DNA from: Rhynchopus sp. YZ270_cl-10
Taxonomy: Eukaryota; Euglenozoa; Diplonemea; Diplonemida; Diplonemidae
Reading direction: 5' to 3'
Assembly: GCA_964035575.1 (NCBI GenBank)
Contig: OZ037898.1
Span: 620,001-684,000, forward strand
DNA: 64,000 nucleotides
A program made the translations under genes and the position numbers. Below, piece after piece: positions 32,001-43,136 of the stretch; the stretch's first letter is position 1, and the number at the start of each line of letters is the position of its first letter. The notes below the pieces were generated by a model. That model ran no database searches and was not told the DNA's origin. It saw only the letters and a program-made list of their open reading frames with translations.

Positions 32001-34760
32001 CCGCAAAGCATTAGTCTCGTACGACAGTGTCTGTGGATTGGAAGGCCTGCTCCCGTATCTCCCTAAGGCAATGGGAACGGATGTGCCGACAGCGAGGAAG
32101 GAGCTCAGTGAGTTTCTTGTGGATGTGTTCGTGAGGGATGCGGAAAAGCTCCCGCAGGGTGCGTTGCAGACAGTGTTGCAGCCGTTGATCAGCTTCATCC
32201 AGGATAAGCACCCTACAACGAGGAAGCATGCGGAGGAGCTGTTGAAGCCTGTTGTGGAGAACGTAGGGTACGACGTGCTGGCGAAGCACATTGGGGACCT
32301 CAACGCGGCGAACCAGCGTGCCCTGCAGCCCATCCTCGAGAAGAACAAACAGTTCAGCCGCGAGCCGCAGCAGAAGCCTGCAAAGCGGCCCCGTCTCGCA
32401 GCACCACGCCACGCAGAGCAAGAAGACGAACAGCGTGCCATGCCCGCACCCGAGCCTATGTCCATCGACGAAGACCCTCCCAAAGAATACCAACCCAAGC
32501 TCGGCTTCAAAGCTGTGACCCGAGATGCGTCAATGCACCAAGACATGCCCGCTGTGCCAGACCTCGCCATGCAGACACCAATGATCCCACGGCAGCAGAC
32601 CACTATCGCATCGATCGCTCAGGTATACTGTCCTTTTGCCATTTTTTCAAAACCCCAATAGGAAGCATTGTGTGGGTCGAAGAAGTACCATGAAAATACA
32701 TACATTTCAAAGTGGCCAAATTGTGGGGGCTTGCCTCAATTTTGCTACCATGTGTTCATTGTAAGCTAATAAACACCACAGCATCTACCTGATGTAACCA
32801 CCCACCCATCTTCCCACCCATAGGCTGTCGATATGCTGAACTCACCCGATATGAACACATGCCTCGTAGCCGCAGAGCGCATCGTGCAGGAGCACAGAGC
32901 AGGTGCTACCATCCCGGTTGACCAGGTCATGCTCAAGGCAATCGCGCGACTCACCACGATCTGTACAGATGACAGCGTGCCGCTTGATGTGAAAGGCTCG
33001 AAGGAGCTTGTAGGGTTCATGACGGTATGAAGTAGATGCCATTCTTTTTTGAAAGTATTCCTTTGATGTGAAACCAACAAAGCTGATCTGAGAAATCCAG
33101 GTTTACGTTCTATCGTATCTTTATTTTGGGACCGACTGAACACAGAATCAGACCCTGGAATTTTATCAAGAATCACTTCACCATTTTCCCTCCCTTTCAG
33201 TTGATCTTCCAGCCGCCGTTGTCGTTGCGTTGCAAGACAGATACGATTTACTATTTGATTGGGGCGTTGCTGGACAACCTGCTGACGGAGAAGCTGCACG
33301 TGACGTACAGAACGCAGTCGATGGGGGACTCGATGCGGCAGGGGAGCGATGACATCCTGCGCTCGCTCAACTCGCTTATGCTGAAGCTGCTCGAGCGTAG
33401 CAGTAGGACAGAGACCTTCACAGCGCTGCTGCGCCGGCTGGACCGCTACAACAAGCTCATCTACGCAGAGAGCTCGCGCTACATCAAATACGTCGAGCTT
33501 GTTGCGAAGTGTCTCCTCAAGCTCATCCGCTTCATCGCAAACGAGAATGCAACCTCGCCCGTCGACTTCACCCTGCTTTTGTATGTTTTCAGTTTTATTT
33601 TATTCCTTCATTTTCCGGTGACATGCAGAAAGGCTTTCTTACCTCTTTCTCTCTCTTTTCTATCAATTTGTTGAATGTTGAAATACTCTTTTCAATGCTA
33701 AGGCGTATACTATTTGCCAAGCAGTCAGTATTGATAATTGATAAGCTGTTTTTTCTCCCCTGGAAAGTGAAAGACTATCAAAAATAAACACAAAAATGCA
33801 GGTCTGCCGTGCACGAATTCCTGACGGAAAACCCGCCTACGAACTTCAAGGGCAAGATGGAGCTCCCCCTACGCACAGTCAAGACGCTTCTCAACGAGCT
33901 GGTCAAGATCCGCGGCGAGTCCATCCGCGACTGCCTGGTCGAGCTGAACATCAGCAACACTGCGCTGATCTCAGAGTTCATCGCAATGTGCCTGATGAAG
34001 TCTCATGTACGTCCACACCCCCTCCCCCTCATCCCTCCCCACCTTCTCCACACCACCACGGACTGGCCAGGGGAATTACTACTCATACCGACTACTAAAC
34101 TAAAACAGTTTTACTGATGTAACATTAGTCATAACACACCATTCATTTGAACTATGGTAGCACTACTAGTAATCCCCCTTTATTCTCCATTGCCTTTTTT
34201 TTGGTATTTTTGATTCCATTTCATTTCTCCATCCTCTACAGGAAGACGGCAGCATCGACCAATCCGCCAGCTTCAGCAGACTCCCCTCTGTCGGAGGCCC
34301 ACCTGCACAGATCCAGCACCACCGCGATCCTATGGCTGAAGTGCAGAAGCCGCAACCACCTACTGCAGCTGCTGCCGCTGCGGCACGTGGCGGGAACGTA
34401 TCGTCTGGCTTCTCAAAGAAGATGGATGAGATCTTTTTGCGTGTACGCAAGACAGACACTTCACGGGAAGGTGTCAGAGAGTTGTATCTGCTGATGCAGG
34501 CGAACCCAACCTTGGATATCACGCCATGGTTGACAGAGTGCTCCGCACCCTTCCAAGGGTTCCTGCAACGACAGCTCTCCGCTCACGCTGCTGCAGAGCG
34601 GGAAGGTGCCAGCGCCCCCACCTCCGGCAATAACAGCCTCGCCTCCTCCCAAGCCTCCCTCAACGCATCCCAGCCCCTTGCCCGCACCTATTCAGGGGAC
34701 AGCATGACGACCCTCAGAGAACGCATGAACAAAGTCCGTGCAGCAAGGCAAGCATCATGA
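29062..34760 (+). CDS. CKAP5: XMAP215/ch-TOG/Stu2-family microtubule polymerase
   Basis: Exons: 29062-32622, 32824-33024, 33201-33580, 33802-34006, 34242-34760; 1621 aa. TOG-type HEAT arrays occur at about 48-290 (LDHKNWKARKGAYDELKALL), 300-525 (ITDPKAKWSAKRGMMEESLL), 613-850 (VFKERLEAVSQV) and 883-1110 (MSHTNWSERGEALDDLLKIV). The W-x-x-R/K tubulin-contact pattern is visible in the first, second and fourth. Basic, Ser/Pro linkers separate them (about 530-610, with a poly-Gly run). The C-terminal exons match the conserved helical tail, ending with RELYLLMQANPTLDITPWL and TLRERMNKVRAAR. In the family the protein adds tubulin at plus ends and acts at spindle poles and basal bodies. Third array is weaker and could be a degenerate TOG. 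Confidence 0.92.
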
Positions 34761-35099
34761 AAAGAGAGTGTGAAATTAGATTGATCGGTGTTAATAAAAG
34801 GTGTCCATAGAAAATTTCAAAAAAAAAAAAAGTTAAAAAACTGTCATAAAAAGTAGATGAGGGAAGGAGAGAGAGAGAGAGAGGGGGTACGAAAAATTTG
34901 CATAAATTTTCCAGATGCGTGTATTGAGGGGTTATTGAATTAAAAATGTGCCGTTCGGCGCATTTTTTTTGGTACACTGTCATGAGAGGGCTTTGTATTT
35001 TCAAGTCAACTTTTTTTTTTACCTAAAAATTCTGTGAAGTACAAGAGATTGGGTGTTATTTTCCAGAAATTTAGCAAAGACTTCATAAAAGAAACGGAC

Positions 35100-35165
35100 A
35101 GTGGAGATTGCACAACTGTGGCAACACAACCGATGCAACTACACTACTCCAACAATTTATCAGGA
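35100..35165 (+). repeat. DR7 dispersed repeat
   Basis: gtggagattgcacaactgtg followed by caacacaaccgatgcaacta and cactactccaacaattt. A second copy with few changes is at about 48076-48139, just after the amino-acid transporter stop codon. Confidence 0.8.
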
Positions 35166-35402
35166 AAAAAAATCCCATTCGACCCCCCATCCCTTACAGT
35201 TTAATGAATTTTTTTACAGGAACACTCTAGCCAGATTCAAATCCTTTTTTTTTAACAACTGAGCACCGAATCTACCTCGGGATTGTCTTTGTCGATTGCA
35301 AAAAAAAAAAAAGACAAAAAAAGGCGAGGGGAAAATGCGAAGGGGATTGGGGCTGCTCACTAGCCGTAGTCCACAAACCAACGTTGGTATTTAAAAAAAA
35401 AA

Positions 35403-35462
35403 AAGCGTGTAGAACTCATCCTCTGGGTCTCTACACTGAAACCACCAAATTTTCAAAAAAAA
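35403..35462 (+). repeat. DR6 dispersed motif (CTACACTRA ... TTTTCAAAAA)
   Basis: Starts tgtagaactcatcctctggg, then tctacactgaaaccaccaaa and ttttcaaaaaa. Best relatives: about 17446-17500 and 55290-55352 (ggctacactaatacaaccaa). Shorter ones at about 6833, 15978 and 22355. Always followed by A-rich sequence. Confidence 0.65.
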
Positions 35463-35634
35463 AATAAATGTTGACTTACCCCACCTGAAACACCTTCCAA
35501 TGGGTACTTTTAAGGTGACTAAGCACGAGAGGCTTAGGATCATCTTATAAACTTTTCTTTAAGTTGGCAATGTTCTGCACAGTAATAACCCCATACCTCC
35601 TCTGTGCACACACCCTCTTTTTTTTTGGGGGGGG

Positions 35635-35684
35635 TAGGTGACTAAGCACGAGAGGCTTAGGTTCATCTAATAAGACTTTCTTTT
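35635..35684 (+). repeat. DR1 dispersed repeat
   Basis: Consensus ggtgactaagcacgagaggc, then ttaggttcatcttataaact and a tttctttt tail. Copies: about 6440-6490, 20030-20068, 35512-35562, 41705-41755, 42532-42585, 56719-56765, 62896-62942 and 63315-63385, and 63690-63800 (interrupted). A variant lies directly before the PSTK start (about 44576-44622). It is the most frequent repeat in the window. Confidence 0.85.
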
Positions 35685-36576
35685 GTTTTTTTTTTTTTTT
35701 TTGCGTTTTTTTTTTTTTTTTAAATTGAAAACAAGGGTATCTCCCCCACAGCTATGTTTGTCATCTGCACCTCCCACCCCACCCCTCCCCTGTTTTTTCT
35801 TCTCTTCGCACGTTATTCAAAACAAAAGTTGAACTAATGGTGCCCCTAAAATAAAAAATACCAAGTACGCAACAAGTACGCAAAATGGGGTTTTCAGGAG
35901 CACCAACCATGCTAACCTCGGGGCAGATAGCTATTTGTGGGTCAAAGTGTGCCAGAATAGAGGCACCTTCATCTGCGACTGGTGCCTGCAACCGGGTGTG
36001 GTAAGTTCTTCTTTTTGCTCAAGGTCATTAAAGCAGAATTCATCTATGATGATTGATGAACTGTTTCTGTTGTTAGATGTGTATCTCGAGACATCATCTA
36101 TCAACCTATTTTGCTTTTTTTTGAACAATACCACAAAGATAAGGGGGGGTGGAGAAAAGGGGGGTGTAATCGACAGTGGGTCAAACAGTGTCATGTTTCC
36201 ATTTGTGAGATGTTGCCCCGATGCCCAGCTACGCTGTCTTGTGAGCTCCCGAGAGAGTCGCATTTAATTTTTTTTTTTTGGCTCTTTCTTACAAGAGGCC
36301 TGATCCAATATGCCCACATATTTTGTAAAAAGATGTTTATATCCTTGGGTTGAGGTGCTACCCGCAGTACATTTGTTTTTTTTTTCTTCTCTCTTCAGAA
36401 GCTTTCTTGCAATTTTGAAAACCAAAAAAAAAAAAAAAAAAAAACCTTTTCTTTTAATTTTTGCCGGTGTCCGTGGAGATGTTTCGCACCGTTTTCAACT
36501 TCAGCATTTTTTATTTTTTTTTTTAGATTATTTTAGATCCTCCACCCACACACCCTTGCCCCAATGGCCACAAAAA

Positions 36577-37516
36577 AAATATATCACACATTCTCCGAAA
36601 TTGCGTATCATTTTTCAGATTTTTCACTCACTCGGCCCAGATGCATATTTTTTATCGTCCGACCCCGGAATTGAACGTTTCGAAACCGCGCTTTCAAAAG
36701 AAATAAAAATCTCAAAAAAATAAAAAAAATCTTTTTTCTGAAATCACCGTGAGAGTTTTTACCTCCTAATCTCAGCAACAGGTGAGAAAAGGACAGATGC
36801 ATAATTCTGTCTGAAAATGCGCGGAATGGTGTTTCCGGACTCCAAACTTTTCAAAGAAAAAAAAATCGAGCAATTTAGTCAAAAAACTATTAAATTGGAT
36901 TGGCTCCATTGTAGAACACCCATATACAGGGCAATTTGGCTGCAATTTGTGTGTAAAAATGGGGTTGGCTCCACCGAAACCTGGCTGACACATAGTATTT
37001 TTCCGGCGGAAAAAAATCGTCAGAATTGAAAGAATTGTTGAAAATAATTCCAAAGAAAAAAAAATTGGCAACTTTTGATAAAAACGTTTTTAGTGGAATA
37101 AGTCACCGAAGACCACCCAAAAAGGGGTTTCTAACCTGATCTCTTAGGAAAGTACAGGGAATACCTGAAAACGCCCCTCCCTCCCAAAATCCTTTGCGAC
37201 ATGAAGAGAGGCATAAAAAAAATCGTCCGACCCCGGAATTGAACGTTTTCACACCCGATCTTTCAAAATAAAAATAAAAATATTTTTTTTGGGGCGCGAG
37301 AAATTAGTAGGATCCACCCGTCAACGCACACAGACGTTTAATGACCTCAGGGTGCAATATTTTTTTGCAAAAAGGCGCGGAATGGCATTTCCGGAGCGAT
37401 CTGAAAAAATTCCGGGGTCGGAGAATTTTTTTAGTGGAAAAATAGTCACTTTAAATTGGCTCCATGGTTGGTCACAAGTGATACGCAGTTTCGGAGAATG
37501 TGTGATATATATTTTT
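36577..37516. repeat. Nested inverted-repeat (foldback-like) element, ~0.94 kb
   Basis: The left end atatatcacacattctccg with aaattgcgtatca is the reverse complement of the right end (tgatacgcagtttcggagaa then tgtgtgatatata). Inside, cgtccgaccccggaattgaa occurs twice directly (about 36655 and 37223) and once inverted (about 37405). A gcgcggaatgg...tttccgga block also occurs twice (about 36819 and 37376). No protein is encoded. Confidence 0.7.
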
Positions 37517-37952
37517 TCAAAATATAAGAAGAGAGAGGCTAGGTTCATTTGGCACCCCAAAGGTGGCACTTTCATTTCAACCATTTTTCAAAATATTTTT
37601 ATTCAACTGAAAATGAACCCGTTAGAGTGACCCTGCCCCTCATGAAAAAAAAAAAGCAAAAAAAAAAGCCTTCCTTCCCCCTAAAGGAGGAGGTACAGAA
37701 CTATCCAAAGAAGCGGCTTCTTCCCTCTCTTCCATTCAAAAAAAAATAAGATTATCTCCCGTTCCCACCCCCCAAAAAAGCTACTAAAAAAATGAAGCTA
37801 AAAAAGCAAACCAAAAACAATACAAAACCCCAGTCAGATATTAGCAGATGTTCGTCCCCTTATCCCCCCGCCTGTCTTTTGTTTTTTCTTCCTCACCACC
37901 CAGCCCCACCCAAACGCCGCACCAGCCTTAACACAGATACTACTGTACAAAT

Positions 37953-40900
37953 ATGACAATGAAAACACTGTTGAGCACAGTGTTGCTGCTGCAGGTTGCA
38001 GACGTGTCGGGACATGGTCGTGATGGGGTTGTGCAGGCTGCGTCGAGCATGGACGGGCCGAAGAGGCTGTGGCCTGTCGGGGAGCGCATCCCGTGGTGGA
38101 TCAACACCGTGGACGCCTATGAGGCGCAGGCTCCGATGTCGGCAGGGGACCCTCGTATCCTGTACGCAGTCCGTCACTTCGAGGAGAAGACGTGTCTGCG
38201 CTTTGAGGCATGCGCGACTCTGGAGGAGTGCGAGGCGAAGCCAATGTGGATCGAGTTCTGGTCTGGAAATGGGTGCAACAGCGTGGGCCTGGGTGCGCAG
38301 CCAGGGAAGAACAAAGTCTCGATTGCACCGAACTGTCCCCACAGAACAGCTGTGCACGAGATCGGACACGAACTAGGGCTTGACCACGAGCAGAAGAGAC
38401 GCGACCGTGACGACTTTGTGGTTGTGAACACAAGCGTGATTGAGACGACGCGCCTGAGCCAGTTCACAAAGATGTGGACTGGGCGTGACCTGGGGAAGTA
38501 CGACTACCGTGGGATCATGCACTACCCGATGTGGGCCTTCCAGCTTGAATACGGGCAGGTCGCTATCAACGCACCCTTCCGTTTGATTGGCGACACCGGG
38601 GGGCTGAGTGCAGGGGACGTGGCAGCACTCGACTTCATGTACAACGGGTGCAGCAAGCAGTACACGGAGCCGACGTGCATGGCCTCGGTGGACACAGAGA
38701 TGACACACGTGATCCCGCAGGACAAGCCGTGCCTCGTGACGTTTGCGTCGAACTACCTCCCCGAGGACAACACGGACATTGTGCTGGGTGTGAGCTACGA
38801 CGCGAGCACACTTCCCGCGAGTGCGAACGTTACCTACGAGTTCAAGGGAACAGGAGAGGACTTTGTGAACGGCGGGGCACACTCGCTCATCACATACACG
38901 CCGTCTGCAGCAGAGGCGGGGGAGACGCACGCACTGGCGATGACGGTGGTTGTGGAGGGTGTGCCGCTGAAGACGTGCTACGCGTACGTGCGTGTGGCAA
39001 CAACGACGACGGTGTGCTTCGGGAAGGAGGCAAACGACCCCTTCGTGTGCAGCGGACGTGGCACGTGCACGGGGGATGTGATGCAGCCGTGTGCGTGCGA
39101 GGCGGGCTTTGCCGGGCCTGAGTGCGAGGGTGTTGCGGAGTGCCCGCGGAACGTTGTGGACACCTTTGACACAGACATCGGCGACTGGGCACACGGGTAC
39201 GTTGCCGAGATGGACGCAACACACAAGGTGGGTGCCACAGGGTCGTCGCTGCGCCTGGGCCACCCCGACTTCCTGGGGGAGACCGGTGACGAGGCAGTCC
39301 TGCCGCTGTGGTCGCTGAGCATGCCGACGCGTGTTTCCTTCGACCTTGCCAAGTTCAGCACTGACGTCGGTGGGCTCAACGGAGTGAGCTTCTCTGTGGA
39401 GCCGTTCCAGGCAGGCAGAACGGACTGCTTTTCGCTGTCGTCGCAAAGCGCAGGGGAGAGGGGAGAGGGACCGTACACGTGGTCTGCAACCAACCCCTCG
39501 ACAGGCATTGTTTCGACGACGTCGTGGACACTTGTGCCTGAGCAGTTCTACCACTTTGAGGTTGTGTTCGACTTCGTCACAATGACGGCTGCTGTGTCGA
39601 TTGACGGCGTTGTGGAGATCACAACCTCGTTCAACCCGCAGTGCACCTCGGGCTTTGACACCGTGAAGGCGTATGGCCACGGGTGGTTGGACAACTTCGA
39701 CCTGCACTGCACCGACTTCGAGTCCCCGCAGCACCCGGAAACAGAGTCGCCGCCAGCAACAGCGAGGCCCACACCGCGCCCCACACCGCTGCCAACACCA
39801 GCGCCCGACACACCGGCGCCGACACCGATGCCGGCGCAGTGCAACGACTACCTGGAGGACGAGGAGCCAGGCACGATTGACCGCCCTGAAGGTGACGGAG
39901 TGCACGCCCGTGGAGTGAAGGACTGCAAGAAGATGATGTGCGCGGGGATGCTGGAGGTGACCTTCACGCTTCTGGACACGGAGGACGCAGACAACAACGT
40001 GACGCTGTCGACCTTTGACAGCGCAGGGAACGAGGCTGTGCTGGGCGTCTACTACGGACACGGACAGCCCCTGCCCGCACCTGTGTCTGTGTGGGGCAAC
40101 GTGATGGTGCGCTTCGTGACTGCCGGGAGTGCCTTCTGCATTCCCGGAAGCTGCGTCACCAACAAGTACAAGGGCTACACCCTGACGTGGACGTGCCAGA
40201 CCACGGCGTCGCCGACGGCCACACCAGCACCCCCGACATATGTCCCGACGTCTGCACCGCCAACACCAGCGCCCACGGCAGAGCCGACCATTGCACCGAC
40301 ACCAGCGCCAGAGACCTTTGCACCTGTGTCGTTCCCGACCTTCTGCCAGAGGACGTACCTCGAGGACCTGAGGGTTGGGAACGTGGTCCACCGTCGCTAC
40401 AAGACCAACGAGGAGCACTGCTGGATGATCCAGTGCAACAAGCATGTGTCCGTGAAGTGGCTGATCATGAGCACGCAGGAGGACCACGACTTTGTGCGTC
40501 TGTACACACAGGTGTCTGGGTCGTACGAGGAGGTGGCTGTGCACACGGGAGCAGCTCTGCCGGCAGACAGCCAGCTGCCTGGGTACGTGTTGGTGCGCTT
40601 CTCCTCCGACAGTGATGTGTCAGACGACGGGTTTGTTATTGAATACGTCTGCGAGGACCCTGAGCCGACACCCGAGCCTGTGCTGACACCCGAGCCGACA
40701 TCCGAGCCTGTGTCGACACCCGAGCCTGCACCGACCCTGCCCTTCCCGGGGTTCTGTGCTGTTGAGAACACGGAGACGGACCTGGTTGGGGACTTCCAGC
40801 ACCCTGCTGTGTTCGGCGAGAAGTACGGGAACAACGAGGAGTGGTGCTGGATGGTGCGCTGCAGCGAGCAGCTTACGCTGACCTGGGTGCGTTTTGACAC

Positions 40901-41492
40901 TGAGGCTGACTACGACTATGTGTACGTGTACACACGCGACGTGAACGGCGACTTCGTTGAGGTGTCCCAAGAGTCTGGGTCTACGGCACCTGGAAGCCAG
41001 GCATACAGTGGCGATGTGCTTGTGCGCTTCTCCTCGGACCGGAGTGTGGTCGCAGATGGGTTTGCAGTTGCGTACGAGTGTGCGGTACCACCACCGCCGA
41101 CGCCAAAGCCGACAACACCGCCCCCTGTCTTTGCCTTCCCTTCGTACTGTGCGGGACACGGCGAGACCTTGGCACCTGGCACCGCCCTTCAGCACCCGAC
41201 ACCGCCTGCCAAGTCCTACGGGAACAACGAGGACAGGTGCTGGCACCTGGAGTGCGCCGGCAGCGTGCGCCTGACGTGGGTGTCGTTTTCGACGGAGTCT
41301 GGCTACGACAAGGTGCGTGTGTACAGCGTGCCTGTGGGTGAGAATGACAATGCGGCAGCCACCTACCAGGGCTCCCGCACACCGAAGAGCATCGACGTGG
41401 CTGGTGGTGCCTTGGTGTACTTCAATTCCGACTCAAGCGTGACAAGGCGAGGCTTTGAGCTGACCTGGACGTGTCAGGACATAACGCTCTAG
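37953..41492 (+). CDS. Secreted astacin-family (M12A) metalloprotease with EGF-like and four CUB-like modules
   Basis: Single exon, 1179 aa. Signal peptide MTMKTLLSTVLLLQVADVSG. The catalytic domain follows almost at once (VGERIPWWI), with zinc motif HEIGHELGLDHEQKRRDRD near 134 and Met-turn GIMHYP near 187, both diagnostic of astacins. Then an EGF-like module (about 355-395, CSGRGTC...CACEAGFAGPEC), a jelly-roll region (about 400-590, VSFSVEPF...FYHFEVVFD...WLDNFDLHC) and four CUB-like modules (starting about 630, 797, 933 and 1065) of type C-W-x-x-x-C...VRFSSD...GF-x-x-x-Y-x-C. Thr/Pro/Glu-rich linkers separate these modules. No clear propeptide with a Cys or Asp switch is seen. Predicted role: extracellular proteolysis. 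GC-rich coding sequence, no intron. Confidence 0.9.
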   Translation: MTMKTLLSTVLLLQVADVSGHGRDGVVQAASSMDGPKRLWPVGERIPWWINTVDAYEAQAPMSAGDPRILYAVRHFEEKTCLRFEACATLEECEAKPMWIEFWSGNGCNSVGLGAQPGKNKVSIAPNCPHRTAVHEIGHELGLDHEQKRRDRDDFVVVNTSVIETTRLSQFTKMWTGRDLGKYDYRGIMHYPMWAFQLEYGQVAINAPFRLIGDTGGLSAGDVAALDFMYNGCSKQYTEPTCMASVDTEMTHVIPQDKPCLVTFASNYLPEDNTDIVLGVSYDASTLPASANVTYEFKGTGEDFVNGGAHSLITYTPSAAEAGETHALAMTVVVEGVPLKTCYAYVRVATTTTVCFGKEANDPFVCSGRGTCTGDVMQPCACEAGFAGPECEGVAECPRNVVDTFDTDIGDWAHGYVAEMDATHKVGATGSSLRLGHPDFLGETGDEAVLPLWSLSMPTRVSFDLAKFSTDVGGLNGVSFSVEPFQAGRTDCFSLSSQSAGERGEGPYTWSATNPSTGIVSTTSWTLVPEQFYHFEVVFDFVTMTAAVSIDGVVEITTSFNPQCTSGFDTVKAYGHGWLDNFDLHCTDFESPQHPETESPPATARPTPRPTPLPTPAPDTPAPTPMPAQCNDYLEDEEPGTIDRPEGDGVHARGVKDCKKMMCAGMLEVTFTLLDTEDADNNVTLSTFDSAGNEAVLGVYYGHGQPLPAPVSVWGNVMVRFVTAGSAFCIPGSCVTNKYKGYTLTWTCQTTASPTATPAPPTYVPTSAPPTPAPTAEPTIAPTPAPETFAPVSFPTFCQRTYLEDLRVGNVVHRRYKTNEEHCWMIQCNKHVSVKWLIMSTQEDHDFVRLYTQVSGSYEEVAVHTGAALPADSQLPGYVLVRFSSDSDVSDDGFVIEYVCEDPEPTPEPVLTPEPTSEPVSTPEPAPTLPFPGFCAVENTETDLVGDFQHPAVFGEKYGNNEEWCWMVRCSEQLTLTWVRFDTEADYDYVYVYTRDVNGDFVEVSQESGSTAPGSQAYSGDVLVRFSSDRSVVADGFAVAYECAVPPPPTPKPTTPPPVFAFPSYCAGHGETLAPGTALQHPTPPAKSYGNNEDRCWHLECAGSVRLTWVSFSTESGYDKVRVYSVPVGENDNAAATYQGSRTPKSIDVAGGALVYFNSDSSVTRRGFELTWTCQDITL

Positions 41493-43136
41493 AGCTTTTA
41501 TTTTTGGAAATGGTGTCGTTTTTGTTTGACACACGTTGTTGTTCCCAAGGAAAAGGACAGTGGAGGAAAAGGGGCTTTCGTTGACGAGGTTCCTTTTCTC
41601 TCCCTCCCCACCTCTGCTTCAAGATGTGTGCACTGTGTCGGCCACGATACCCGCACATCTTTCGGGGGGGCTATTTTTATGTGTCTTGTAGTTTTTTTCT
41701 CTTGGAAGGTGACTGAGCATCGAGAGGCTTAGAGTCATCTTATGAACTTTGTTTTATTTCTTTGTTTCTTTTTTGCATCTGAACGAATAGTTGAGGAATA
41801 CAGAACAACGAGGAAGAAGAATCATTTCAAGCAACGAAGCGGAGGCACATAGCATAGACAAGGGGGTGCTAAAGGAGACTTCAGGATTTACCTGATGTCT
41901 GACTATTTGAGGTGTTTGTACCTTTTTCAAAGCCTTCACCGTATCTTGCAAATTGTGCGCACATAATTCATCACACCCTTTTGCTATTTTTGCTATTTGC
42001 ACAATGACTCTGTTTGGTTGATCTGATGATATTACTTCTCTTTGGTTCGATATTTGCTTTGTCGCTTTCATTTGTTTTTCGTCTTTTAACCTAGCACTAT
42101 GGGGCTTGGGTTCATCTTACACACATCTTCTCTTTGCGCTTTCTTTTTCGATGGCTATGTCCATTTGAGGCACAGCTTCGCTTCCACATTCTCTTCTGAT
42201 GTTTAATCGCATTTCAAAACCCGAAGTATCCATCCTTCAGGCCAGTCTCCGTCACTCTGATGCATATACTGCACCTTTGGGATAGTGTCTACAGAGCCTG
42301 CTCCTTTTGGCAGGTGCTATGGCGATATTACGGTAACCCTCCGACCCTGAAAGCATGAAAGAAAACAGACCCAGCACAGCAGAGCGAGAGACTCTCTTTC
42401 AAAGGATTAGCCTTTTTGGTAGGTGAGATATTGGTTCTGCGGGTCCTCTTTGCTTTTTTATCTGTTATCCACTCTCCTCCCCTCCTCCCCTGCTCTCCCC
42501 CGCTCCCACAGCTTTTTTGTTTTCGATTTTTTAAGGTGACTAAGCATCGAGGCTTAGAGTCATCTTATCAACCTTTCTTTTTGTTTCTCTTTGAAGATGT
42601 GATTGTGTATATGTGTGTGTCGCCTCCTTGGCTCGATCTCCATCATTCATCTTCTCTTTTTTTTTGCTGATTTGCTGCTTTTCTTGTTCATCTGCTTTCT
42701 ATTCAATGGAAAGTATATGAAACTCATTTTTTCTTTTTGGTTTTCCCGCTTCATTCATTGCAGTTCTGCAAGATAGTTCGCTCCATTGAGGACCCTACGG
42801 TGCTCCTCTCTTCGGCATTGGACAGAGAGTCAGACTGCTGCCCCTGCACAGCATGCATCCCGCTTTGTTGGACAAGGGCATATATCACCCTGCCTTTTCT
42901 TTATTGGCAAAAAAAGCAAAAAAAAAAATGACCCTATGGAATATCAATACCAAAACAACCCTTTTTCAATATCTAACTCTCCTCCTCTCCCCCACTCTCC
43001 TCTACCCCACACAACGCAGACAATACACATTTGAAGAGAATTTTTATTGCTACCCAACGCATTCTTTTTTGCATCCTTCTGACACTCCACCACCGACGAT
43101 TTTTCAAATCTTATCTTAAATTTCAACCTTTCTTCA
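41493..43136. other. Intergenic region
   Basis: No gene seen. Two DR1 copies (about 41705-41755 and 42532-42585), a GGTTCATCTTACAC variant (about 42105-42130) and pyrimidine-rich stretches. A GC-balanced part around 42170-42350 shows no reading frame I can support. Confidence 0.6.

Larger units (their letters stand above)
34761..37952. other. Intergenic region with several repeat families
   Basis: No gene seen. From left: a GA microsatellite (about 34866-34882), a short hairpin with T-run (about 34945-34970, gtgccgttcggcgc), DR2 (about 34970-35015), DR7 (about 35100-35165), DR6 (about 35403-35462), two DR1 copies (about 35512-35562 and 35635-35684), and a nested inverted-repeat element (36577-37516). 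Confidence 0.65.

Noticed and set aside
31332-32603. 423-codon open frame on the minus strand
   Set aside because: Antisense to the XMAP215 homologue, whose TOG motifs and intron phases are unambiguous.
38373-40544. 723-codon open frame on the minus strand
   Set aside because: It is antisense to the astacin gene, rich in His/Arg/Cys from a GC-biased third position, and has no domain logic. It is a shadow of the + strand gene.
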